Part shown: positions 18,053-25,902 of the stretch, piece by piece | Layout: each line of letters begins with the position of its first letter | Position numbering within the stretch: position 1 is the stretch's first letter | Origin: JBJXHG01 sp046160865 | GTDB taxonomy: Bacteria; Planctomycetota; UBA1135; GCA-002686595 | Assembly (NCBI GenBank): GCA_046160865.1 | Contig: JBJXHG010000120.1 | Location: 1 to 38,201, forward strand | Direction: 5' to 3' | DNA length: 38,201 bases | The notes under the pieces: generated by a model | The model's input: only the letters and a program-made list of their open reading frames with translations | Told to the model about the DNA's origin: nothing | Databases searched by the model: none | Translations under genes and position numbers: made by a program

Positions 18053-19140
18053 GACCTCAGCGCCGTCCATGCGAGTCGCGGCCAGCTCTTCGGTCGGAAG
18101 AGGACGTTGTCCGCTTGCGCGCACTCCCACGTGCAACTGCAGCGCGTGCGCGCGATATCGCGGCGCAGCTCCTGTGCCGCAGGCGAGCTCCACAAGCGCG
18201 CGAGATCCCAATCGACGGCGTTCAGGTTGCCCATCGATCGTCCGAGGATCTCGCACGGGTGCACCTCGCCGCTCTCGAAGATCACGGCGGAGAGCGTCGC
18301 GGCCGTGCACGGCAGGTGCGCGCGACCCGCTGTTCCGCGCGCGACCGCGGCCACGTGCTCGTACATCAATCGGTCGCGCGCAACGGCGACCGCCGCCATC
18401 GGGAAGCGGAAGTAGGCGAGCTTGCCGTCGCGCATCAAGCGCTCCTTGCGTGCGACGACTTCCTCGTAGCGCGTGATGTCGACCTTCAAGAGGCCGGGAT
18501 CGAGCGCGGTCCCGCGCGCGAGGTTGATCGTCACGTTGTCGGGCGCGAGCTCGCGCACGAGCTCCTCCAAGTGGTCGGCGAGCACGTCCTGGTTCTCCGA
18601 CGTGACGCACACGAGCACGCCGACGCCGAGCCGCTCGTGCCGCCGCTGCTGCTCCTTCAGCGCTCGCACCGACGCCATCGCGCGCGCGTGGCCGCCGGCA
18701 ATCTGGCGAATGGAATCGTGAACGGCCGGCGGGCCGTCGAACGAGACGGCGACGGAAAGGTACAGGTCCGGGTTCTCGGCCAGCACGCGTTCGATGAAGT
18801 CGTGCTGACGGTCCTCGACGAGACCGTTCGTCGGGATCGCGAGGTGGCGCAGGCCGTGGCGGCCGAACGCGCGAGCGACCTCGGCGAGATCGCGCCGCAG
18901 GAATGGCTCGCCTCCGCCGAGCGAGAGCCAGAGCAGCGGCCCCATCCGCGCTGAGGAGTCCGCCAGTCGCTGCAAGCTCGCCAGGCTCGGACCCTCGACA
19001 CCCTCCGCCACTTCCTTCCAATGGAAGCAGTGCCGGCAGCGCAGATTGCAGCGACCCGTCACGAAGACCGTGAGGTGCAGTGGCGGACCGGCGCGGCGGA
19101 TCCCGCGCTGCACGAAGGGCCAGTATCTAAGGGCGTTCAC
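18049..19140 (-). CDS. radical SAM protein with C-terminal cysteine cluster (SPASM-like)
   Basis: This is a 363-residue radical SAM enzyme. The [4Fe-4S]-SAM motif is GRCNLRCRHCF, with Cys31, Cys35 and Cys38 in the canonical CxxxCxxC spacing. It is followed by the SAM-binding LGGGEPFLR and the TNG strand IPTNGLVEDR. The C-terminal part has Cys at HLPCTAA, GEVHPCEILG and the cluster CSCTWEC, the layout of SPASM-type auxiliary iron-sulfur domains used in peptide maturases and anaerobic sulfatase-maturating enzymes. The start is GTG 19140, giving the family's N-terminal length. The frame is open to 19257 without character. It is first in an operon with two glycosyltransferases and shares four bases with the next gene. 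No peptide substrate gene is evident nearby, so the substrate is open. Confidence 0.87.
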   Translation of the reverse strand: MNALRYWPFVQRGIRRAGPPLHLTVFVTGRCNLRCRHCFHWKEVAEGVEGPSLASLQRLADSSARMGPLLWLSLGGGEPFLRRDLAEVARAFGRHGLRHLAIPTNGLVEDRQHDFIERVLAENPDLYLSVAVSFDGPPAVHDSIRQIAGGHARAMASVRALKEQQRRHERLGVGVLVCVTSENQDVLADHLEELVRELAPDNVTINLARGTALDPGLLKVDITRYEEVVARKERLMRDGKLAYFRFPMAAVAVARDRLMYEHVAAVARGTAGRAHLPCTAATLSAVIFESGEVHPCEILGRSMGNLNAVDWDLARLWSSPAAQELRRDIARTRCSCTWECAQADNVLFRPKSWPRLAWTALRS

Positions 19141-19231
19141 GGCGCGCGGCGACGAGGCGCCGTGACGATTGTACTCGGGCGCCAGCTCCGTCCGTCGAAC
19201 GGAGACGAGTCGTGCGGACGCGCATTCAACG

Positions 19232-19258
19232 CGTGACGCCGCGCGAGGCGGCGTCACG
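19232..19258 (-). terminator. terminator-like hairpin after the VCBS gene
   Basis: A perfect 11-bp stem (19232-19242 with 19248-19258) closes a 5-base loop. It begins 38 bases past the VCBS-protein stop on the minus strand and 92 bases before the radical SAM start. It probably ends the VCBS transcript. The following bases are not U-rich. Confidence 0.6.
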
Positions 19259-19295
19259 AGTCATTTCGAAGCGGACGCTGGGTCCGCGATCCGAA

Positions 19296-21512
19296 TCAGT
19301 AGGACACGCGGACCATGTTCGTCCAGTTCGCCGTCGCCGGGCTGCACCAGCCCGCCGCCGCGTTGCGGTAGAACAACTGATAGAACGCGTCTTGCCCGGA
19401 TGCCTGCAGCGTGGCGGCCGTCACGGTCACGGTCTGCACCACGTTCGGGTACGTCCACGCACCGGCCGGAGCGCCATTCGTGCCGGCGTTGTGACCACCG
19501 AAGCGGATCAGCGCGCCGTCGACGCAGCGCACGCCGTCGCTGTTCGCGATGCCGCTGAAGTTCGCGGCATTGCCCTTCACGATGAAGCCGAACCCGGAGT
19601 AGGCCGGTCCGACCCACACGTTGAACTGCACCGTGTCGGGAACGGTCGTGCCCGAGGCGCACAGCATGGCTCCGTTCAAGTTGAACGAGTTCGCGCAGCC
19701 GCCCGTCGGACCGCCGCTTGGGCTCGGAACCGTGTCCGGCAGCGCGCACGGGCAAGCGGTCGCGGTCGAACCGTCTCCGAAGCAGAAGTTCGTGCCGAGG
19801 ATGCCCGAGCAGTACTGCTTGTCCGTCGAGTTGCCGGTGTTGTTGTACTGGTCCGCCGACTGCACGGAGTAGACCACGGTGCCCACCAGGTTGCCCGGGA
19901 TCTCGCCGCGGAAGATGTCGCCCTGCGAGGTGTGCATCGCGATGTTCGAAGCGGCGCCGCCGTTGTTCGACACATTCAGCGAGGTCGGGTTGTACCAGAC
20001 GACGTAGTACGACGTGTTGTCGCGCACGATCGCCCGGACCACCGTCGGGTTCGCGCCCGCCGTGCGGTTGGCAGCTTGCTCCACGCGGTCCATGTGCGGA
20101 GCGAAGGTGTCGTTGGTAGCCGTGGTGTTCTGCAAGTACCACTCGGGTGCACCCGAGTCGTTCGCGACGAAGAGGTCGGGGTCGCCGTCGTTGTCGACGT
20201 CGGTCGTGTCCGCGTCGAGCGTGGTCGTCGAGTCGCTCGGCACGACCGTGCCGGTCGCCATCAACGTGTACGTTCCCGCGCCGTTGTTGCGGTACATCTT
20301 CTCCTGACCCGAGAAGTTCGCGACGAGGATGTCGAGGTCGCCGTCGAGGTCGTAGTCGATGAAGTCGCCCTCGTTGTCATCGGCGCCGGAGCCGCCGAGA
20401 ACCGTGAGGCTGCTGAACACGCCCGCGCCGTTGTTCTTCATCACGATGTCGTTGAAGCCGCCGCCGACTTGCCAGTTCAGGCCGTAGATGTCGGTGTCGC
20501 CGTCGCCGTCTTGGTCACCCATCGCTTGGTCGTAGTGACCGTTGCCGAACGAGTAGCCGGCCGGGAACGCGGCGCCCGTGACGTCGCGGAAGCCTAGGGT
20601 TCCGTCTTCGGCGAGGCGGTTCACGAACATGCGCGGCAGTTCCTGGCGCGCGCCGTGAAGGATGTCGAGGTCGAAGTCGAAGTCGATGTCGGCCACGTCG
20701 ATGTCGAGCGCACTGCTCGCGACGTCGCAGTTCACGCCGGTCGAGTTCGTCGTGTTCGCTTGCTGCGTGCCTTGGCACCACAGCCCCGGGTTGCCGTTGT
20801 TGATGTTCGTAGCGGCGAGCTGGAAGCCCGACGGGTTGAACTCGGTGAAGTTACCCGCGCCGTTGTTCAAGAAGATGCGCGTCGGGACTAGGCCGCCGAG
20901 CGCGCCACCGTAGCTCGAGTGCACGAGGTCGAGGTCGCCGTCGTTGTCGAGGTCACCGAAGTCGCAATCGCACGACCAGTCTTGGAATCCACCGAAGGGG
21001 CCACCCATGACAAGGGCCACCGGAACCGACGAGCCCGGAGCGCCGACGCCGACCCAGCGCGACGACGTCTCGTCGACATAGAAGCCGAGACCGACGCCCG
21101 GTCCGGTGTTGCGCCACCACTTGTTGCTCTGCGGCGTGAGCTGCGTGGTGTTCGAGATGTAGAGGTCGTGATCACCATCGTTGTCGAAGTCGACGAACTC
21201 GATGTCGCGGCTCTGGTCCAGGATTGCGGGCGCGCGCGTGGCGGTGACGTTCGAGAACGTCCCGAGCGTGCCGGGTCCGAGGTTCAACCAGATGTGGTCC
21301 TGCGCTTGATCGAAGTCGCCGCCTTCGGCGAACACCGCGTCCCAGTCTCCGTCGAGGTCGATGTCGGCGAAGTCGACGTTCTCCGTTCGGTCGGCCGACG
21401 GCGGAACGTTGGTCGTGTTGCGGACGAACTGCTGCGCGGAAGCGCTACCGCTTACGAGCGCGAGGCCGAGAGCGAAGAAAGTCCCGGTGGTGAGGTGATG
21501 GTGCTGGTCCAT
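19296..21512 (-). CDS. secreted VCBS/FG-GAP repeat protein with planctomycete-type CPC module
   Basis: This is a 738-residue secreted protein. A signal peptide ends near SASA-QQ (residue 26). Seven calcium-binding DxDxDxDxD-type motifs follow, near residues 50, 108, 187, 275, 333, 387 and 438 (for example DIDLDGDWD, DLDNDGDLD, DVDNDGDPD), each inside an FG-GAP/VCBS propeller repeat. A linker region (470-570) leads to FCFGDGS...CPC (577-589) and a Cys-bearing beta-rich C-terminal domain. That motif recurs in secreted planctomycete proteins of unknown role. The fourth repeat is degenerate (DIDFDFDLD). The protein has unusually many Asn and Thr for this genome and few Arg, as expected for an extracellular protein. 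ATG 21512 starts the signal peptide; no clear RBS. It is probably a surface or matrix protein that binds ligands with its propeller. Confidence 0.88.
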   Translation of the reverse strand: MDQHHHLTTGTFFALGLALVSGSASAQQFVRNTTNVPPSADRTENVDFADIDLDGDWDAVFAEGGDFDQAQDHIWLNLGPGTLGTFSNVTATRAPAILDQSRDIEFVDFDNDGDHDLYISNTTQLTPQSNKWWRNTGPGVGLGFYVDETSSRWVGVGAPGSSVPVALVMGGPFGGFQDWSCDCDFGDLDNDGDLDLVHSSYGGALGGLVPTRIFLNNGAGNFTEFNPSGFQLAATNINNGNPGLWCQGTQQANTTNSTGVNCDVASSALDIDVADIDFDFDLDILHGARQELPRMFVNRLAEDGTLGFRDVTGAAFPAGYSFGNGHYDQAMGDQDGDGDTDIYGLNWQVGGGFNDIVMKNNGAGVFSSLTVLGGSGADDNEGDFIDYDLDGDLDILVANFSGQEKMYRNNGAGTYTLMATGTVVPSDSTTTLDADTTDVDNDGDPDLFVANDSGAPEWYLQNTTATNDTFAPHMDRVEQAANRTAGANPTVVRAIVRDNTSYYVVWYNPTSLNVSNNGGAASNIAMHTSQGDIFRGEIPGNLVGTVVYSVQSADQYNNTGNSTDKQYCSGILGTNFCFGDGSTATACPCALPDTVPSPSGGPTGGCANSFNLNGAMLCASGTTVPDTVQFNVWVGPAYSGFGFIVKGNAANFSGIANSDGVRCVDGALIRFGGHNAGTNGAPAGAWTYPNVVQTVTVTAATLQASGQDAFYQLFYRNAAAGWCSPATANWTNMVRVSY

Positions 21513-21739
21513 AGGAACTCGTGGAGAGGGATGGCCGCTGGCGGTGGGGTCACCCGGGTTGTGCAAAGTAGTTGATGCGGCTTCGAGAGAAGTCCGGTCC
21601 CCGCCGGCCCCACGCCCGATTCCGTGGAGCCCAACTATAGCGTCGGGCCTCGGGGACGGGAGAAGGCCGGTAAGAACTTTCCCGGCCGCAGCTGACGAAC
21701 GCCGAGTCGCCCGGGTTCGGTTGCGGTCGAGGATCTCGG

Positions 21740-21958
21740 TCAACGCGCGCCAATTCGCCGCTCCAGCCACCATCCGATCAGGAAAAGTGCGCCGCCGACG
21801 CCGAGGCCTTGAAACTCGAACCCCATCGACTCGAGGCCGCGATCCTGGAAGCCGAGACCGATGCTACCGACGACCCCGATGAGCACCACGATGAGCCCGG
21901 CAATCTCCAGACCCTTCGCCAGCTTCCATAAGAAGTCGCGCTTCACGCCGGCCTGCAT
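21740..21958 (-). CDS. small two-helix membrane protein
   Basis: This is a 72-residue protein with a basic N terminus (KRDFLWKLAK), a first transmembrane helix (about 18-38), a short loop GFQDRGLESMGFEFQGLG and a second helix (about 52-66), ending in LERRIGAR. The regular hairpin topology, the ATG start and the Gly-rich conserved-looking loop make it a real gene in my view. I know no name or function for it. The VCBS gene starts 227 bases downstream on the same strand, and the GT9 gene ends 349 bases upstream. Confidence 0.7.
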   Translation of the reverse strand: MQAGVKRDFLWKLAKGLEIAGLIVVLIGVVGSIGLGFQDRGLESMGFEFQGLGVGGALFLIGWWLERRIGAR

Positions 21959-22307
21959 TTCTCACCACGTCCGCGGCGCGGGTGCGTCCACTCGCTGCGG
22001 GCAAGGCGTCGCATTGGAGTCGACCGAAGCCGACCGGTTAGGTCGTCGAGGATCGAGTCCGATCCAACGACGCCGACGGAGGCGAGTTGTCGCGGCCGCA
22101 GCGGGACGCGACGAGACATGCGGGCTGGCGCCTCGCTCGCGCGCCTGGCGCGCCGCGCGCTCTTTTGCGCTGTGCGCATGGACCGGCAGGGACCCAGGTC
22201 GGCTGCCACGGCGTCGCTAGCGCGCGCGGTCCCTTCGTCCGCCCGGCGTGAAGCCGGCGTCGACGCGATCCGCGACACGGCGCTGCACCTGTACGTCCGC
22301 GCCTCCG
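21959..22307. other. intergenic stretch, no supported gene
   Basis: This 349-base stretch lies between the GT9 stop and the small membrane protein start on the minus strand. A minus-strand frame is open through all of it, starting at a GTG that overlaps the GT9 stop, but its product is Arg/Ser/Ala-rich with no hydrophobic or domain pattern, and it runs into the next gene, so I do not call it. It should hold the promoter of the small protein, but no boxes are clear. Confidence 0.4.
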
Positions 22308-23384
22308 TCACGCCCACGGCCGCTCCTTCGGACTCGTTCGACGTCCCAGCACGGCGAGCGCGGCACGCGCGATCCGCTCGGCAGTGAGGCTCGTGTTGTC
22401 GGCATCCGCCCGATACGAGCAGGCGTCGGGCGCCGTGCTGACGACCTTCTCGCCCAAGCCGTACAGCTCGATCTCGGCCGCCGACGTCGGTGCGAAGAAC
22501 GCGACGAGTGGCACGTCCTGCGCAACCGCGACGTGCAGCGCGAGGCTGTCGCTCGTCACCAACAGATCGCAGGCGCGGATCGCGGCCGCGAACGCGAGCA
22601 GCGGGTTGTCGCAGCCCGCGTCGACGAACGGCAAGCCCGAGCGCGCGAGCCCCGCGAGGATGCCGCGATTGCGCTCGACCTCGGCGTCGCCGCCGAACAC
22701 GACGAACGTCGGCGCCGCCGGAAGCGAGCGCGCGATGCGTGCAGCGAGCTCGACCGTGCGCTCGATCGGGAGCTGCTTCGACAACCAGCGCCCACCCGCG
22801 CCCGTGTTCAGTCCGATGCAGGGGCGACGTCCGTCGAGCTCGTGGCGCCGCACGAAGTCGCGGCCGAACTCCTCGGCTTGCGGCGTGAGCACGAGCTTCG
22901 GCTTGCCCATCGCCACGCCGAGCATCGCGGCGAAGATCGCCGGATGGCTCTGCGTGTTGTCGATCTTGAGCTGGTCGGCGCGCGCCTTGCCGAAGCGCGA
23001 CAAGAGTCCCATGTCGAACCACGGCGCGACGTCCGACGTGTACGCGCGCTCTCCCTGGGCGTCGAGCGTCGCGCCCGAGAGCGCTGCGCACGACAAGCGC
23101 GACGCCAAGCGGCACAACGCGAGCTCGTCGTCGAGCGACACGACGCGCGTCCAGCGCTCGCGCGCGAGCTCGGCCGCGCTGCGATCGACCGCCGCCTCGT
23201 CCTGCGTGTCCACGGCGATCACGCGCGCGACGTCCGGGTGCGTGCGGACGAGATCGACGGCGCCGTGCGCGGTGAGCCAGGTGATCGCGCACGGCGCGTA
23301 GCGCTCGCGGAGCCCCGGCAGGATCGACGTCGTGCGCAGCACGTCGCCGAGCGCGGCGGTCTTGACGATGAGGATCGTGTTCAA
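22308..23384 (-). CDS. glycosyltransferase family 9 (heptosyltransferase-like)
   Basis: This is a 358-residue GT-B fold enzyme of the ADP-heptose:LPS heptosyltransferase family. The N-terminal NTILIVKTAALGDVLRTTSILP is the typical family opening. The C-terminal half has LNTGAGGRWLSKQLP and VTSDSLALHVAVAQDVPLVAFF, where the nucleotide-sugar binds, then the TSAAEIELYG acidic motif. The only plausible start is TTG 23384, which gives the family N terminus exactly; the upstream open frame is a shadow of the AOR gene. No Shine-Dalgarno sequence is obvious. The AOR-MoaD gene ends 50 bases upstream on the same strand, so they may be cotranscribed, but no functional link is apparent. It probably adds a sugar to a lipopolysaccharide or other surface glycolipid. 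Confidence 0.87.
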   Translation of the reverse strand: MNTILIVKTAALGDVLRTTSILPGLRERYAPCAITWLTAHGAVDLVRTHPDVARVIAVDTQDEAAVDRSAAELARERWTRVVSLDDELALCRLASRLSCAALSGATLDAQGERAYTSDVAPWFDMGLLSRFGKARADQLKIDNTQSHPAIFAAMLGVAMGKPKLVLTPQAEEFGRDFVRRHELDGRRPCIGLNTGAGGRWLSKQLPIERTVELAARIARSLPAAPTFVVFGGDAEVERNRGILAGLARSGLPFVDAGCDNPLLAFAAAIRACDLLVTSDSLALHVAVAQDVPLVAFFAPTSAAEIELYGLGEKVVSTAPDACSYRADADNTSLTAERIARAALAVLGRRTSPKERPWA

Positions 23385-23434
23385 GTTGCGCGACGATACC
23401 GGAGGCGCCGCCCGCGGGAAACGAGCGCGTGCGC

Positions 23435-25723
23435 TCAGCCGCCGCGCAGAGCCACGACGAGATCGATCTCGTCCCCGGCCGCCACCGCGTCGTCCGTCGC
23501 GAGCTTGCGGCCGCCGCGGTAGACGGCGGGCAGGATCTCGCCGTGCGGATTGACGAGTTGCCGTGCGGCGTGCGGATACCGGAGCGCGAGCGCGAGCAGC
23601 AATTCGCCCAGCGTGTCCGGCAGCAGCACGTCGAGCGCGAGCGCGTCGCCCAAGCTCGACGCGAGCGGACCGAGGCAGCGCACACGCACGCGACCGAGCG
23701 AGCGTGACCGCCCGCCGGCGTTCGCGGGCGCAGGGCTCCGCGCGGCAGTCACGTCGCCATCCGCGAGCCGGAGCAGCGACAGGGTTCCGGCCGCGTCGTG
23801 CGCGCGCGCGGTCAGCGCTGCGTGTGCGTCGAGCCCGCGCAAGCGCGCGTACTCGGGCCACAGACCGTCGACGCACAACTGCGCACGCAGCGGCTCGGGC
23901 ACATCGTGCGAGCGCGGGCCGTGGCGCTCGTTGTACGCGCGCTGACGGTGCACGAGCGTGGCGCCCGCGGCGAGCAAACGCTCTCCGGAACCTGCGCCCG
24001 CGAAGCGCGGATCCGCGCGCAGTCCGCGCGGCTCGATCGCAGCGGCGAGCTCGTCGAGCGCGACGATGCCGTCCGAGAGCAGCGCCGAAGCCGAGAACGC
24101 GCAGAACCCCGCGAGATCGAGCGCGGCCATCCAGTTCTCGTGCCACCAGACGATGCGCCCCTTGCCGACGGGCGACAGCGGATCTTCGGCGCCGGCGGGG
24201 AGCTCGAGCGGCGCTACGACGCGCACCATCGTCTCGCGCGACGTGTCGAGCAGGAATGGACTCGTGCGCATCGGATCGGCGCCGCGCGCCGACACGCACT
24301 GGCCGAGCAACACCGCGAGACTCGCTTCAGGGCGCAGCGCGTCACCGTGGGCGCTCGACACACCGAACTCGAGCTCGGTCTCCGCGGGCGCGTTGCACGC
24401 GAGTTCGCGCGCGAGCTCGGCCGCACCGCGCGCGAGGCGCGCTCCAATTCCGGTTCCGGTGCGCAGCTCGTCGAAGCGCGCGCGCAGCGCGTCGGCGTTC
24501 CCCCACCAGCGTTCGCCGCGTGCGTGCGCGGGCTCGTCGCCGAGCCGGCCGAGCTCGTGCGCGCGGCAAAGAACAGCGAGCGCAGCGCCGAGCTCCTTCG
24601 CGTCGAGCCCCGCGGCGTCGCAGCGCGCGAGCAAATCGAGCGCCTCGGTGGCGCTCGCGAGTCCGAGCGCCGGACCGAGCGCGTGCACCGCGCTGAAGCG
24701 CCCGACGCGACGCTCCGCCCCGTGCTCGGCGCCGTGCGCGGGTGACTCGAACGTCCAGCCACACGGAGTGGGACAACCGGTGCAGCCCGCGCGCGGTCCC
24801 GACGCGCGCGCGATCTGCGCGCTCCAGCTCCGCGCGCGCTCCGCACTCCACGCGGTTGCGCCGTCCGGCGCGCGCAGGTCACCGCGCACGGCGAACGCTT
24901 CGGCGAGCTCGAACGTGCCGCCGTGCGCGCGGGCGCGCAAGCGCGGCGAGCGCGCGAGCAGCTGGACGAGCGCCTCCGACTCCGCGCGCGGCAGCGGCGC
25001 TGCAACGGGCTCGGCGGCGACCACCAGCGCGACCAAGCCAAGCGCTCCGAACACCGCACCCAACCCGCCGCGGCCCACGAAGCTCTGCGGATCGACGCCA
25101 GCGGCGAGGCTCGCGTAGCGGATGCCGCGCGCGCCGGCCCAGCCGATCCGCAAGCTCGCGCACGCACCGAAGCAGCGCTCGATTTCGGCGCCGATACGCG
25201 CGGGTGACTGGTCGCACAGCTCCGGCCACGACCACAGCTCGATCACGGGCTCCGGGCTCTCGCCGACCGCGACGATACGCAGCAGCGCGCCGCGGACGGA
25301 CGTGCGGCCGCAGAGGACGAGCGCGTCGGCGCAGCGCGCGAGGCGGCGCGCGAGCTCGCTGCCGACTTGTCCGTCCGTGTAACGGCCGGTGAGCGGCGAG
25401 CGCGCGGCGATCGTCGCGCGCGCAGCGGTCGGCAACGCGCAGCGAACCCCGTCCGCCACACTGATCACGAGCGCAGGACCGTCGGACGACTGCGCTTCCG
25501 CGCGCTCGAGCAGCTCCAAGCCGAGCGCGGAGCCCGACCAGCCTCCCATCGATGCCGCGGTCGCCTCGCCGGCCTCGTCGTCGACCCACGGCGCGAGCTC
25601 GGCCGCCGCGCGCCCGAGGCAGTGCGGCCCGGCGCCGGTCGACGCTGCACCGTGCGACGGCGCACGCGACAGATCGACACGCAGCACGCGCGGAGCCCAG
25701 GCGACATTTTGGAGCTCGTGCAC
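23435..25723 (-). CDS. aldehyde:ferredoxin oxidoreductase homologue fused to C-terminal MoaD/ThiS-like domain
   Basis: This is a 762-residue protein. Residues 1-660 are a divergent member of the tungsten/molybdenum aldehyde:ferredoxin oxidoreductase family. SPLTGRYTDGQVGSELARRL belongs to the N-terminal domain, and GRGGLGAVFGALGL (218-231) is the family signature. The [4Fe-4S] ligands are Cys314, Cys317 and Cys321 (CTGCPTPC) with Cys541 (LAGFCAF). RCDAAGLDAKELGAAL and ARGADPMR are further family blocks. Residues 677-762 form a ubiquitin-like domain of the MoaD/ThiS type, and the polypeptide ends exactly in Gly-Gly, as free sulfur carriers do. Known AORs are about 600 residues, and their MoaD-like partner is usually a separate gene. 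The N-terminal GGRGLGA-like pterin block is poorly conserved. GTG 25723 is the only good start. Substrate and metal are unknown. Confidence 0.82.
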   Translation of the reverse strand: MHELQNVAWAPRVLRVDLSRAPSHGAASTGAGPHCLGRAAAELAPWVDDEAGEATAASMGGWSGSALGLELLERAEAQSSDGPALVISVADGVRCALPTAARATIAARSPLTGRYTDGQVGSELARRLARCADALVLCGRTSVRGALLRIVAVGESPEPVIELWSWPELCDQSPARIGAEIERCFGACASLRIGWAGARGIRYASLAAGVDPQSFVGRGGLGAVFGALGLVALVVAAEPVAAPLPRAESEALVQLLARSPRLRARAHGGTFELAEAFAVRGDLRAPDGATAWSAERARSWSAQIARASGPRAGCTGCPTPCGWTFESPAHGAEHGAERRVGRFSAVHALGPALGLASATEALDLLARCDAAGLDAKELGAALAVLCRAHELGRLGDEPAHARGERWWGNADALRARFDELRTGTGIGARLARGAAELARELACNAPAETELEFGVSSAHGDALRPEASLAVLLGQCVSARGADPMRTSPFLLDTSRETMVRVVAPLELPAGAEDPLSPVGKGRIVWWHENWMAALDLAGFCAFSASALLSDGIVALDELAAAIEPRGLRADPRFAGAGSGERLLAAGATLVHRQRAYNERHGPRSHDVPEPLRAQLCVDGLWPEYARLRGLDAHAALTARAHDAAGTLSLLRLADGDVTAARSPAPANAGGRSRSLGRVRVRCLGPLASSLGDALALDVLLPDTLGELLLALALRYPHAARQLVNPHGEILPAVYRGGRKLATDDAVAAGDEIDLVVALRGG

Positions 25724-25853
25724 GACGAAGATCGTAGCCCGTGCGATAGATTCACGGATCGCGCGTGGCGCCGCCGCTCGTCGCGTCGACGCCGCGCTCG
25801 ATCGCGAGCCGGCACGGAACGACGCGGTTTTCCTCGCATTTTCGTCGATCGAT

Positions 25854-25880
25854 GGCGTAGGCGCGGCCTACGGCTACGCC
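25854..25880. repeat. nested inverted repeats upstream of the M50 protease gene
   Basis: Two alternative foldings share the same bases. GTAGGC pairs with GCCTAC (25857-25862 with 25866-25871, 3-base loop). GGCGTAG pairs with CTACGCC (25854-25860 with 25874-25880). The structure ends 22 bases before the GTG of the M50 gene. It could act as a leader switch or operator. I have no independent evidence. Confidence 0.3.
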
Positions 25881-25902
25881 GCAATCCCCTCGAGAGCATC
25901 CC

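Noticed and set aside
18049..19140. RiPP maturase system around the radical SAM gene
   Set aside because: The SPASM-like Cys cluster invites this, but no short precursor peptide frame with a plausible core is visible nearby, and the coupled genes are glycosyltransferases.
21943..22310. possible extra minus-strand gene after GT9, starting at a GTG overlapping the GT9 stop
   Set aside because: It is about 120 residues, Arg/Ser-rich, without hydrophobic or domain pattern, and it runs into the start of the small membrane protein.
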